The notes under the pieces were generated by a model. It ran no database searches, had not been told where the DNA came from, and saw nothing but the letters and a program-made list of their open reading frames with translations. From NCBI GenBank assembly GCA_010015655.1, contig ML976716.1, positions 193,503-257,502 on the forward strand: a stretch of DNA of 64,000 nucleotides, read 5' to 3'. Shown piece by piece: positions 45,763 through 56,579 of this stretch. The first letter of the stretch is position 1, and the number at the start of each line of letters is the position of its first letter. Origin of the DNA: Bimuria novae-zelandiae CBS 107.79. Lineage: Eukaryota; Ascomycota; Dothideomycetes; Pleosporales; Didymosphaeriaceae. Both the position numbers and the translations under genes were made by a program.

Positions 45763-48576
45763 ATGGTATCCCTATCACAACTCTTCGGCGGTAAGAAGGA
45801 ACCTGGCCATTGGAAGGCTTGCAAGGCGGGCAAAGCGAAGCTGGCGGTCAGCACGTCCACTACAGACACAACTATTGCCGCGTCTAGCTTGAACACTGAC
45901 GGGGAAGTGCTGGATAACTATACGCCGCTGACACTTGAGCGGCCGGTATGTATCCCTTCGCAACTGTATGACTGGAATAAGAAGCGTCTAATAATCGGGA
46001 AGGACGGAGCGCGCGTTAAACGGAGGTCGATAGTTGCAAGCAAGCGTTTCTCTGAGCTGTTTAAGAGCAGCGATACCGATTTCCTCGACGATGAGGGTGT
46101 CGAGAGAGCGGAAGCGGCGGAGGCGAGTAAGACGCCTTCGGCGAGCTCCTCTAAGGGAGGGAACCGGACCGAGTCAAGCGGTGGAAACAAACACGTCGAT
46201 ATCATTCCTAGAGAAAACACTCGACCCGGTATCAGCCTTGGCTCGAAAGAAGACTTGTCGTGCCATATGGCGGACAACATATCCTGTGCTAATCTTGATA
46301 ACGACCAGGAGGCCCCTTCTACCGCTGGACTCAACCTGCTCAAAATATTCGATAAGTCGAGCAGATTTTCGAACAGCAGCGAAAGCGAGTACTCGGACGC
46401 GGGAGAGCGGTCTGAGGATGGAGATGTCCTTCTCCCTGCTTCACATTCGGCCCAGCCGGACGGAGACGAAGTTGAATTTGGCACCTCGTCGATTGGTATT
46501 GAAGACGATTCTGCTGAGCAAGAAGTTGCCGTCACAAAGAGCACGGGGACAGGAAATGCTTCACACTGGTACAAGTCTCCGACTGGCATTAATTGGGCGG
46601 ACGATGCAGAGGATTGGAATCCCTCTCCTGCTGCTGAATCTGCACCGCATTGGTACAAGTCTCCGAGCGGAATTAATTGGGCGGACGAAGTACCCGAAGG
46701 TTGGAATCCTCTGTCTGCTGCTCAATCCGCGTGGGATGCCGAGGAAAACGTTGACTACGACGACGGACCAACTCCTCAGGACGACGAGGGCGGTTCAGAC
46801 TGGTTAGTATACTGTTCCACAGTGACAGTGCAGCATACTAACTATCTTGATAGGGAGTTTTCACCTGCTTTGGCTGCTCCGCACGACGATCTTTCCAAGG
46901 CAGTATTGAGTCAAGAATACGTAGCCGCTTCCCACGACGATATCCCGGAGGCAGCGTCTCCGCAGGATTCCGTAGCAGCTGAGATGGGCGAGCAGTCTGG
47001 GGTCTCGTCCGACGAAGATGAATCGTCGGATGAGGTGGCAAATGAGAATGACGATGGCTCTGACTTCCCAATGGAGGGATCCCCGGACGGGAAGGTAGAG
47101 GCACTGATTGTCATCCGGAAGCGGGTTCGCTTCGCTCTGCCTGCGGAAGAAACCGCTGTGGAGCACGGGAAAGAGCGTGTGTTCGCCAGTTCCGAAGATT
47201 CGTGCTGTGTGGAAGAAGGCTCAGGTTCATTCACTACGCTCGATGACGGAACGCACGAGAACTCAAATAACTCCTGCATCAATCAAGGCGATGACGCCGA
47301 GTATGGCGGGTATGACACTGCTAAATCTAGATCTGGATCCGAGTACAGTGAGGACGATCCCGACGGCCTCTATACAGCCGATCTATCCCTCCCACAGCGG
47401 GCTACGAACGACCAAGAAGACCTCGTTCCAGATCGTGGCCTGTACATATCCGCATCTGGCATCGACTGGACGGACGACGATGAACTGGATTTTGAAAATG
47501 TAGCCTACGAGCCCGGCACGTACACTCCTACCGAGACCCACGCAATTGTACAGCAAGCCAAGGCTGCGTACGAAGGACGAGAAATCCAGAGCCTTCGTAC
47601 CGGAACAACAACGTCCCGCTTTTTTGGATACGACGATTACTACTACACGCATGGCGGGTACTCTGGGCCTTCGCGCTCCCTCGCCCGGGTAAACCTGGGG
47701 TCTCACATGCGGTATTGCAACGAGACGCTCAACGAGTGGAAGGAAGAAGAACAACTGCAGACCGCCGAGTGGGGCACGAAGTTTCGCCGGGAAATCGCTA
47801 TCCTCACAAACACCACGCTCGACGACGCGAATGACGAAGATGTAGATAGTGGAGACGCAGAAAACCTCCACGACATCCTCATCCGGACCCTCTACGTCGA
47901 CAACCCAGCGATACCGAGCGACCGCGGCCCCGGATACCCACATATCCTCGCCAAGGAACCCCTGATGTACCCCGACCCAACGGACGAGACACACTTCCTC
48001 CTGCAATACGTGAATCCCCGCCTCTGCGACGCCGTCGCAACGCTTCTGCATGAAACGGCGCCCTCTATCCTGACCGCATTCCTCGATCCGCACAACGGCG
48101 CAGAAGTGGTAGAATGGCGGCACGCCCCCACGCACCAATACGCCTGCACCACCTTCTTCCGCCGCTCAGGCAACGATGTAACCGTAGCCCGCGGCCACGC
48201 ACAGGGCTTTGGAATGCTCATCACAGCGTACTTCAAAGCTTCGATCGGCCCAGATGGGCTTTGGACGGATACCTTCGCCTTCGAAGGGCTGGCCAGCGTG
48301 TGTGCGACGACTGGAGCGTTCGGGCTCCAGCATCATGTGCAGGAGGACGAGAGCGTGCTGGATTGGTCCTCGTTCGAGCGGTGGGGCTCATATGGGAATG
48401 CGAGCCGTGTGCTGGATGAGGTGGATGAGCTTGCGGATGAGGACTTTGCGTTGGATATGGGTAGGGGGTTTGCGAAGCGCTTGCTTATGAGTGTGGCTAT
48501 GAGCTTGCTTGTGCATCGCTCGTTGGATCAGGTGGGATGGAGTGTGGACAGAGTGGTTAGGGGGTATGGGGTGTGA
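45763..48576 (+). CDS. large acidic protein of unknown function
   Basis: 920 residues if the 51-nt intron 46803..46853 (GTTAGT donor, CATACTAACT branch, GATAG acceptor) is removed, joining DW to EFSP; the intron is also open in frame, so 937 residues unspliced. The N-terminus starts MVSLSQLFGGKKEPGHWKACKAGKAKL. Residues about 100-550 are acidic and Ser-rich, with two near-identical 35-residue units (HWYKSPTGINWADDAEDWNP and HWYKSPSGINWADEVPEGWNP) and a third, weaker form (YISASGIDWTDDDELDFE). The C-terminal 350 residues look folded, with RFFGYDDYYYTHGGYSGPSRSLARVNLGSHMRYCNETLNEWKEEE and FFRRSGNDVTVARGHAQGFGMLITAYFKASIG. I do not recognise the family; no signal peptide or membrane segment. Confidence 0.75.
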   Translation: MVSLSQLFGGKKEPGHWKACKAGKAKLAVSTSTTDTTIAASSLNTDGEVLDNYTPLTLERPVCIPSQLYDWNKKRLIIGKDGARVKRRSIVASKRFSELFKSSDTDFLDDEGVERAEAAEASKTPSASSSKGGNRTESSGGNKHVDIIPRENTRPGISLGSKEDLSCHMADNISCANLDNDQEAPSTAGLNLLKIFDKSSRFSNSSESEYSDAGERSEDGDVLLPASHSAQPDGDEVEFGTSSIGIEDDSAEQEVAVTKSTGTGNASHWYKSPTGINWADDAEDWNPSPAAESAPHWYKSPSGINWADEVPEGWNPLSAAQSAWDAEENVDYDDGPTPQDDEGGSDWLVYCSTVTVQHTNYLDREFSPALAAPHDDLSKAVLSQEYVAASHDDIPEAASPQDSVAAEMGEQSGVSSDEDESSDEVANENDDGSDFPMEGSPDGKVEALIVIRKRVRFALPAEETAVEHGKERVFASSEDSCCVEEGSGSFTTLDDGTHENSNNSCINQGDDAEYGGYDTAKSRSGSEYSEDDPDGLYTADLSLPQRATNDQEDLVPDRGLYISASGIDWTDDDELDFENVAYEPGTYTPTETHAIVQQAKAAYEGREIQSLRTGTTTSRFFGYDDYYYTHGGYSGPSRSLARVNLGSHMRYCNETLNEWKEEEQLQTAEWGTKFRREIAILTNTTLDDANDEDVDSGDAENLHDILIRTLYVDNPAIPSDRGPGYPHILAKEPLMYPDPTDETHFLLQYVNPRLCDAVATLLHETAPSILTAFLDPHNGAEVVEWRHAPTHQYACTTFFRRSGNDVTVARGHAQGFGMLITAYFKASIGPDGLWTDTFAFEGLASVCATTGAFGLQHHVQEDESVLDWSSFERWGSYGNASRVLDEVDELADEDFALDMGRGFAKRLLMSVAMSLLVHRSLDQVGWSVDRVVRGYGV

Positions 48577-48769
48577 GTTAGGGGATTAGGAGGGTGGCGT
48601 GGAGGTTTGTCCTCGATGGGGGTTGGATGTTTTGGTGCGGTGTAGGAGTTTGTGGAGTCGTGCGATGGCGTTTCGCGGGCATTGTTATTGATGGAGATCT
48701 AGGTACTGTAGAAGAGGTTCTTTACACGGAAGTATTGGACTACATCGCCTTACCATCTGTTATAATCAC
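48577..48769. other. 3' flank up to hAT target site
   Basis: Short 3' flank of the acidic-protein gene, ending with the left copy of the 8-bp target duplication ATAATCAC at 48762-48769. Confidence 0.6.
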
Positions 48770-51700
48770 CAGTGATGTTCACGGATGGATTGGATATCCA
48801 TCCATGCAAAATCCACAAAATCCATGGAAATCTAATCCATCCGTTTTAAGCTTATTATGTTCCACTATTGGACGCTACAGATGTCGCAAAAGCTTATTCT
48901 AGCGTTTAGTATTAAGTATATCTATCTTAATAGCTATTTTAGTATTAAGAATCGTTACTTTAGCCACGCAGGCGCTCGAACTAGATAATACATTAACACC
49001 TTATTAATATTATAGCAGAAATAGATTAATAAAGTGCCTTAGTATTTTAATATAAGAGAAAAGAATACTATAAAAAATAGCGCGTAAAGTTCTAGTCTAA
49101 TATCTCCTTATCTATATTATCTAATTCGTCTAAGTCCTTTATAGAGTTGTTACTAATCTTAATTAATCCTGCCCTCTCCTATAAAGCCATACACTCGTGA
49201 TGCCCTATAATATCGTTACTAAGACGATTACGGGGCTTTGTAATGAGGTTACCTGCGCCGCTGAAAGCTCTCTTAGGTCTATTGCTTATAGGCATGGCAG
49301 AAAGTACGTTAAGAGCTATCTAAGATACTCTTGGCTAGCGTTGTCGTTACTTATCCTATTGCTACCAAATAAAAGGAGGAATATTAATAGCAAACTAAGA
49401 GAGCTTAAGGTACTTTACTAACTCGTTGCTGTCTACCTATTATTTCTTATTTGCCTTTACTTAACCTTTTCGCGTAAAGGTCTCCTATCTTAAGAGCGCT
49501 TAGGCGGTCTTAGAAGAAGATAAGTCTATCTCTTATTAGTTAAGTATTATTCTGTCCTTGTAATTATAGTTGTATAGCTCTTCGATCCATCCTTGTGCAA
49601 TACCTAGCCAAGTTAGATGCTCTATTGCCTATTAAGAACGAATGTAATCTATGCCCCGGGTAGGATCTAAGACGATTGCCACCGTGTAGGCCGGAGACTC
49701 TGTAAACAAGGTGTAGTACTTCGATGCCGTCTCCCAGCCTTTATAAAGACGCTGTTTAAGCTAGATATCTCTATCCGTTCGTGCTTGAAGTTCTTGAGCT
49801 TTGAGGTCCGTTAGGAGATTGTCTAGTAAAGTGTATAATTATCTAATATTACTATACTCTCGAGGATTATTATTATTATTACTAAGATAACCTTAGAGGC
49901 GCAAAGTAAGCTCGTTTAAAAATTTAAGAAGATTAAGATTCTCCTTTAAGTACTACTACTTAGCTATAAAAAGACAGAGATCTAGTTAATAGTAGCTAAT
50001 AAATTAACTTTACTAGCTACCACTTTGCCGCTGCGATTTAGTATTATTAAGAGACTATAATTTGTCTTTATAAAAGTTGTCGAGCACCTCTTTAAGCACT
50101 ATAGCTTGCTTAATTATTAGGTATATAAAATTCTAGCGGGTAGCGTTACTAAGTATTAACTATAAAGGTCTTGTGAGGCTATCTAATCGCACCTATCTAA
50201 GATAAACTTCCTAAGCAGTAATAAATCTGGCGTTTCTTAAGGTGTTTTTCCTAATCTATTTAGTAATATTGCGAAGCTTTCTAATAGTCCTATAAGCTTT
50301 ATATTACTTAAAAAATGCCACCTCCTCTGCCTAAGTTAGGCTACTAATATTAGCTCCGAACATTAGCGCTTTCGCGACAAGATTAAAGATATACCCTATA
50401 CACCTTATACGCTGCTACTTAGGGTTAAAGTTAAGCTAATTCTTTTTTAAAAATCTCCCCTAGAGCGTCTATTACCGTATTATTAGCTATAGCGTTATTA
50501 GAGGTAAGATATCCTACGCGGTCTTAAAGCCCCTAGTAAAAGATAACCCCTTATAGCGATACTGTAATATTTCTACTAGTATAGGCATCTTTTATAGCTT
50601 TAAGAGCAAGAAGAAGGTTTCGTGAATTACTTTTCTTATTAAGAAACTATACAATAACACTATTGTACGACTTATTATTACTAGAAGTCTATAAGTTAAA
50701 GGCTAGGTAAATCTTCGTAATAGCTTAGTCTAGGTGGGCAGCAACCACATCCTTCGAACGTGCGTACTCCACGGAGATCCTACGCCTTATTATATTGCGA
50801 GATGGGATTGCGCGAGGCATCTTTGTAGCTGAATTAAGATACTAAAACACCTCACGGAGCTCCTTAGTATCTAGCTTAACAAAGGGGATCCTGCTTATAA
50901 TAATCTATCTAACTAAAAGTTAATAGAACTTATCGACGTTAAAAGAAGACGCTATAGCATTAATAGTAGCTAAACCTTCTAAAGAAGATATATTAAGCGC
51001 GAACTAATCTATCTTATCCTGCCTTATAAGGGGCTAATAATTTAGATTAAAGATCTTATATTTCTTAAGATAGCTAGCAACTAACCTACACCCCTTTCTT
51101 ATATTAAGGATCTTCGCCTTAAAGTAGTTAATATAGCACGGTTTATATAAGAAGAACTAAGTAAATGTCTTTTTATTCGTGCTTTTAAGTGGGACGCCGT
51201 ACTTCTAGATCTATAAGTTAAGCCTCCCTTTAGGATTATATATCTTAGTGTAAGTATTAAACGCCTAGTTGTTAGTAAGGTTAACCTAAAGTAATTAAAG
51301 CTTAATATCTTAATCTCGCGGCGTTTCGTGGCATATATAGAGTCTCTAGCTAATACTAATTAAATTAGGGTAGTATATTACGAAGTTAATTCTAATGCCT
51401 CTAATTAAGAATTAAGCTAATTATTAACACCAGTATCTATAGTAACGGGGTTAGTAATAGAGCCACAAACATCGTTAATAGATATACTAAGTAATTATAA
51501 GTTTATACTATACGTACTGCTACTCTGCTGGCCACTTTAAGTTAATAGAACGGATAGTTGTGGGGAGCCCTATAAGTCTAGCACTAACGCTACTTCTGGC
51601 GCCTAGACACGCTTACGGGTTTACAATAACATAGAATTTAACTTAATCTATTATTTTACCCCTTTAATAGGCGTCTTAATAGCCTTTAAAGCTTTTATAA

Positions 51701-52137
51701 TTATTAGCGTAAGTAGGGAGACACTAGGTGGCTCTAGAGAGGTCCTTATGCGTTAGTGCCGTAGGCGCTTGCTATCTAACTAAAGGCGCATTTTAATAAA
51801 TAATTAGATAATTAGTAAAGATAAGTCGCGGGATTTAAGAAAATACTAAATAAAAGTAGCTTTAACCGTTTTAGAGCTATTAAACAGGTGTTATAAAAGT
51901 TTCGTTAAACTAGGTAAGGTTAAATTTAAATATTACGATTTTTTAGGTCGCTTGCCTTAATAAGCCACAGGAAAACTGTTAGACGACGAAACTACTAATT
52001 TAATACTTTAATTAGGTCTAGACAACGCCTAATTAGGTATAGAACAATCTACGTGGATGGATTGGATTTCCATGGGCCGTTTGGATTGGATGGATATGGA
52101 TGGATTCGTTAATCCAATCCATCCATGGACATCACTG
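48770..52137. mobile_element. hAT-type DNA transposon, RIP-decayed, complete ends
   Basis: 3,368-bp element bounded by terminal inverted repeats: CAGTGATGTTCACGGATGGA at the left end and, as reverse complement, CAGTGATGTCCATGGATGGA at the right. It is flanked by an identical 8-bp duplication, ATAATCAC, at 48762-48769 and 52138-52145. The 8-bp duplication and a CAGTGATG start are hallmarks of hAT elements. Subterminal GGATGGAT/ATCCATCC words are repeated at both ends. The interior is very AT-rich with no long ORF, so the transposase (BED finger, DDE-type core, dimerisation region) cannot be read; it is inactive. It sits 193 bp past the stop of the acidic-protein gene and about 0.75 kb before the GH78 gene. 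Confidence 0.88.
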
Positions 52138-52885
52138 ATAATCACCTTGACACGTTCTTGTGCAGAAATGCAATTCCAACTCATCTTTACGATGACTGGC
52201 TGTGCTCTTCCGCAATGCAAGATGCGTAAACTCTAGCTGTGAAATAATAAGCGTTCCATAGCGGCATTGTGCTTAGGCATCCAGATGTATCCTTGTTGCA
52301 CGCATCGCGTTTGTAGAAAGCACCTAGCATACCATCAAGTACAATAGGTACGTCAGGATCGGCGCGTCCCATCACGAACACAGTCATCTGGAGGTGGAAC
52401 ATACCGATACCCTGGTCAGAAGAATTCAGTAGCGTATTGCATTTATTCTTATCGTGATGACGAGGTCGAACTCATGTGAATGTTGGGAACTTCACGTGTT
52501 GGACCAAACCCCCCTAGTCCCAGAAAGGCTAAGTCCATGATCGATCTTTTCCCCACATCCGGGTAGACCTGTGGAGATGTGCTCCAAATTCTCACGGTAC
52601 ATCTTCGGCGCCTACCCGTACTTTTCACTAGATACGTGTATGCCAGCCAATGGCGGCATGTTCCTGCTCGTGCCTCATCCATTCCCCGCAAAATTCCCCG
52701 CAAGCACAGCTGCGAACATCATCTCGGTGTGATGCTGTCCGAAAACATGCCTCTGGTGGGTCAACGAAAATGGTCGGCAAGACTAGTCGGCTCATGGCCT
52801 AGAGCCAAGCATGGATCTTCTATAAAATATCCATGGGGGAAGGTGTCGGAAGCGAGCAAAGCGATCCATCTGGAAAGGCGGTAAC
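52138..52885. other. intergenic, possible gene relic
   Basis: About 0.75 kb between the hAT element and the glycosidase. On the minus strand the frames 52402..52187 (MFHLQMTVFVMGRADPDVPIVLDGMLGAFYKRDACNKD) and 52703..52449 look protein-like but cannot be joined by good splice sites or assigned to a family. They may be remains of a gene. Confidence 0.3.
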
Positions 52886-55104
52886 ATGAAGCTGTCTTAC
52901 ACTTCGTCAATCCTGAGCTTCGCCCCTTCTGTGCTTGCAATACCGTATGCAGAGTATATCCTAGCTCCGACTTCGAGAATTCTTTTCCCAGTCTCCGTCC
53001 ACAGCTCCAACGGCTCAGTCAGCAACCCGGAGAGCCTCACATCCTCATCCGGAAGTTCTGTTTTTGAAGATGATGCTGCTACGGCGTACGATTTTGGCAA
53101 GAACATTGCCGGTCTAGTGTCGGTGAATGTGGGATCCGTTTCGGATTCGAATCAGTACATCGGCGTTACTTTCTCGGAAAGCTCATTGTGGATTTCCAAC
53201 AAATCTTGCGACGCGACTGCGGATGCTGGGAAAGATGAGACCTTATGGTTCCATGTCACAGAACCGGGAAGATATACAGCACCTCGCGACAAGGAACGCG
53301 GAGGGTTCCGCTACATGACCTTGGTGCACAACGGGACTGGAAGTGTCGAAGTCACCTCTGCTGAAGTATACTTTACACCTATGCCACACTGGGAAGAGGA
53401 CGCACTTGCTGACTACACCGGATATTTTCATTGTGATGGTAAGATACCTTTGAAATGTTCACGGGCAGAAAGATTGCTAACATGCCTAGATGAGCTTCTG
53501 AACCGCGTATGGTATGCGGGTGCGTACACAAACCAAATGTGTACGATCGACCCGCATCGCGGAAACGCGCTAGTACATCTGGGCACGATCAATAGTGCCA
53601 TTTCGGATGCAGTCAATGTGACCTGGTACTACAATTATACCATCACGAACGGAAGCTCTGCACTGACCGATGGAGCGAAAAGGGACCGCCTTGTTTGGGC
53701 TGGAGGTACGCTATGATCACAAACCTCAACTTCACATTGCTTATTGTTTAAGACATGGCTATCGCTGTCCCGGGAGTGGTCGCTTCGACCAATGATGTTA
53801 TTTCGATTGAGAACTCTCTGAACTCGCTGTTCGACGTGCAAAATTCCAGCACCGGTCAGCTTCCCTACGCAGGAAGACCTTTCCCGCAGGTCTTATCCTT
53901 TACGTACCATTTATATACCCTCATTGGTGTTACCGATCATTACCTTTACACTGTAAGTATAACCTTTTCTAAATTTATCAACGTTGGGCTGATGGATTAT
54001 AGGGTAACCTTAGCTATGCGGCATCCCTCTGGCCACAGTGGAAGCTCGCCATGAATTTCTCTCTGGGTTACATTGACGAGAGTGGCTTGATGAACGTGAC
54101 TTCGCCAAATGATTGGCTACGCTTCGGCATGGGCGGACACAACATTGAAGTACGCATTCTTCACGAGACTTTTGGAGACACGATGACTAATGATGAGACA
54201 GGCGAACGCAATCCTATATTACACGATCAATCAAGGTATCGCGCTCGCAGAGGCGCTAAATGACACAGAGTCCGCTGCCTCTTGGAGAGCCACTGCGGAA
54301 ACCATCAAATCGGCTGCTAATGAGCTCTTATGGAAGGAAAAAATGGGCATGTTTGTTGACAACGAGACGACGACCCTCACTCCTCAGGACGGCAATTCTT
54401 GGGCTGTCGTGGCCAATCTCACACGGAATTCCTCTCAAATCGAGTCTATCAGTGCGAACCTGGCTGAACGCTGGACACCTTATGGAGCACCGGCACCAGA
54501 GGCGGCTGACGCCATCTCGCCTTTCATCTCCGGGTTCGAGCTGCAAACGCACTTCCTAGCGGAGAACACCACGGCTGCTCTCAGCTTGATGAGGTTGCAG
54601 TGGGGTTTTATGATCGATGACCCGAGAATGACGAACTCTACATTTATCGAGGGGTACTCCACGACAGGCGAGCTTCACTATGCTCCATACCTGAACGATG
54701 CACGCATATCACATGCCCATGGGTGGGCGACGGGACCAACATCGTCGCTTACCTTCTACGTTGCTGGGATACAACTGTTGAGCTCGGGCGGAAAGACGTG
54801 GCGTCTTGCTCCATCGCTCGGCGACCTGACCTTTGCAGATGCCGGTTTCAGCACCGGAGTTGGTTTCTTCTCTGCCAAGACCCAGAAGAGTGATGGAGGC
54901 TTCCAGATCGACTTCGAAGCTCCGGAAGGTACTTCAGGAGAAGTGAAGGTTCCCAAGGCGTCGTGTCCAGGACGCATCCTCATGAAGGAGAATAGTGGCA
55001 AGTGGGCAAATTATGAGATTGAAGTTACCCACGCGAATGCTGGCCCGGTCTCTGTAGCGGAAGTTCCCGGCGGGAAGTGGGATATTAGTTTCACTTGCAC
55101 TTAG
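52886..55104 (+). CDS. secreted GH78-type (alpha-L-rhamnosidase-like) glycosidase
   Basis: 672 residues from exons 52886..53438, 53490..53705, 53753..53952, 54003..54149 and 54202..55104; introns 47-52 nt. A signal peptide (MKLSYTSSILSFAPSVLAIP) is followed by a beta-sandwich region, then the (alpha/alpha)6 barrel typical of the family, and a C-terminal beta domain. Seen motifs are FHCDDELLNRVWYAGAYTNQMCTIDP, DGAKRDRLVWAGDMAIAVPGV, NDWLRFGMGGHNIEANAILYYTI, ISHAHGWATGPTSSLTFYVAGIQLL and the end GKWDISFTC. Many N-glycosylation sequons agree with secretion. GH78 enzymes remove L-rhamnose from plant glycosides and pectic rhamnogalacturonan; substrate specificity cannot be told. It lies among mobile elements. 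Confidence 0.82.
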
Positions 55105-55556
55105 CCAGAGGTAATCGTTAGGGCTCGTACGAAAGTAAGAATTGAAAGCTTGGTACAGATTCCCTTACTTCTGTTGAGTATACGTCCAAAACACGTTTTT
55201 CTAATCGTATTAGCTCCTACACGGTCTTTGCGCTTTCAAGGAGCGTCGGCACGGAATGTGTCTTGCATCCGATCCGATCCTGCAAGCGAAACACCACTTC
55301 CTAAGGCAGCACATTGTCTCAGAATACGAATGCTTGAGCTAATAAGGCGAGTCTTCCGCGCACGTTGACTGGTTTTATTGTATGGTCTCATTCGCGTGGG
55401 CTGGCTACAAGTCCGGAACGGATGTACATTCCGCGCAAGTTATTATATATCTAGATACAGAAAGGTTCTACGACAAGTTACTTCTTCAACGAACCAAGAT
55501 TACACTCTTATCTTTAGTGATTGCAGAGTGAATCCTGTGTCCTGTCAATTTGCACG
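55105..55556. other. intergenic, no gene seen
   Basis: About 0.45 kb between the glycosidase and the DJ-1/PfpI gene. Only short ORFs. Confidence 0.5.
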
Positions 55557-56310
55557 ATGACCGCCTCTACTCCCGATGTTGATACCAAGCCTCTTCGCAT
55601 CGGCGTCCTCTACGAAAATGTCCAATTGACCGACCTGGCGGGCCTAGATATCATAGGGAACATGTCCACCCGGATCTTCGACATGTTATCGACCATTTTC
55701 CCAAGTATGGCTCAACTCAAGCCCTTCGCCCGAGACATGGAATTCCTCTACATCTCGTCGTCTACGGAGCCTGCGTGGGCCACCCCCGATATGTACATCC
55801 GACCGACACATACCTACGACAACACACCACGAGACTTGGACATCATTCTGGTCGGTGGACCTGATCCCTCGAAGATCCCAGAAGCTAGTGTGAACTTCCT
55901 GCGCGAGGCTAGCACACACACGAAGGCCATCTTGGCGACGTGCTCAGGCGGAATGTGGCTCGCCAGCAGCGGTATTTTAGACGGCAAGAAAGCGACTACC
56001 AACCGGTTGTTTTTGGAGCCTGCAAAGAAGGCCTTCCCAAAAGTGGAATGGCTGGATGAGAGGTGGGTTACTGACGACGGACATTTTGATGGAGCGCAGA
56101 TATGGACTTCTGGAGGGGCGAAGTGCGGTAGGTGGCACTCTACGTCGGGTACTTCCACAAAGCTGATGCGTCTCAGGGATTGACATGGTGATTGAATATG
56201 CTTTACACAACTTCCATGAGAAGTTGGTAGCGACAGCCTGCGGGTCCTTGGAGTTTGAGATTGAAGGAAGGCGCAAGGAGTATAGTGGGCCGTTCACTCC
56301 TATCGTTTAG
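55557..56310 (+). CDS. DJ-1/PfpI-family protein
   Basis: 234 residues from exons 55557..56127 and 56177..56310 (49-nt intron; GGAKCGIDMVIEYALH restored). The class I glutamine amidotransferase-like fold of the DJ-1/PfpI superfamily is clear: LRIGVLYENVQLTDLAGLDIIGN at the start, DIILVGGPDPSKI, and the nucleophile elbow AILATCSGGMWLASSGILDGKKATTNR with the reactive Cys about residue 128. Fungal members include isonitrile-hydratase-like and ThiJ-like proteins; the exact reaction is not known. The frame extends upstream to 55521; the ATG at 55557 is chosen as giving the usual short N-terminus. Confidence 0.86.
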
Positions 56311-56579
56311 TTCACGGATCTGAGATAACCCGCTCCTTGCGGTGATGGAGCTAGATGTTATGGTGATGCGAGCGAGAGTGGGCATTGCGATGTTTCTTGG
56401 GATTGATCTTAGAGAGAGCCGTCTATGCTCGTTATTGAGTCAATTCTTGGAGGGAAAATTGTAGTCTCAGTCCGGCGCCACGTTATTCTTTACAGTGCGA
56501 AGGAACCTTTTGCTCAAGCCTATCTATACTTCAAATTCCCAACGTTCCTCCATGTTCGTCACCTCTTCTACCGCAAATC

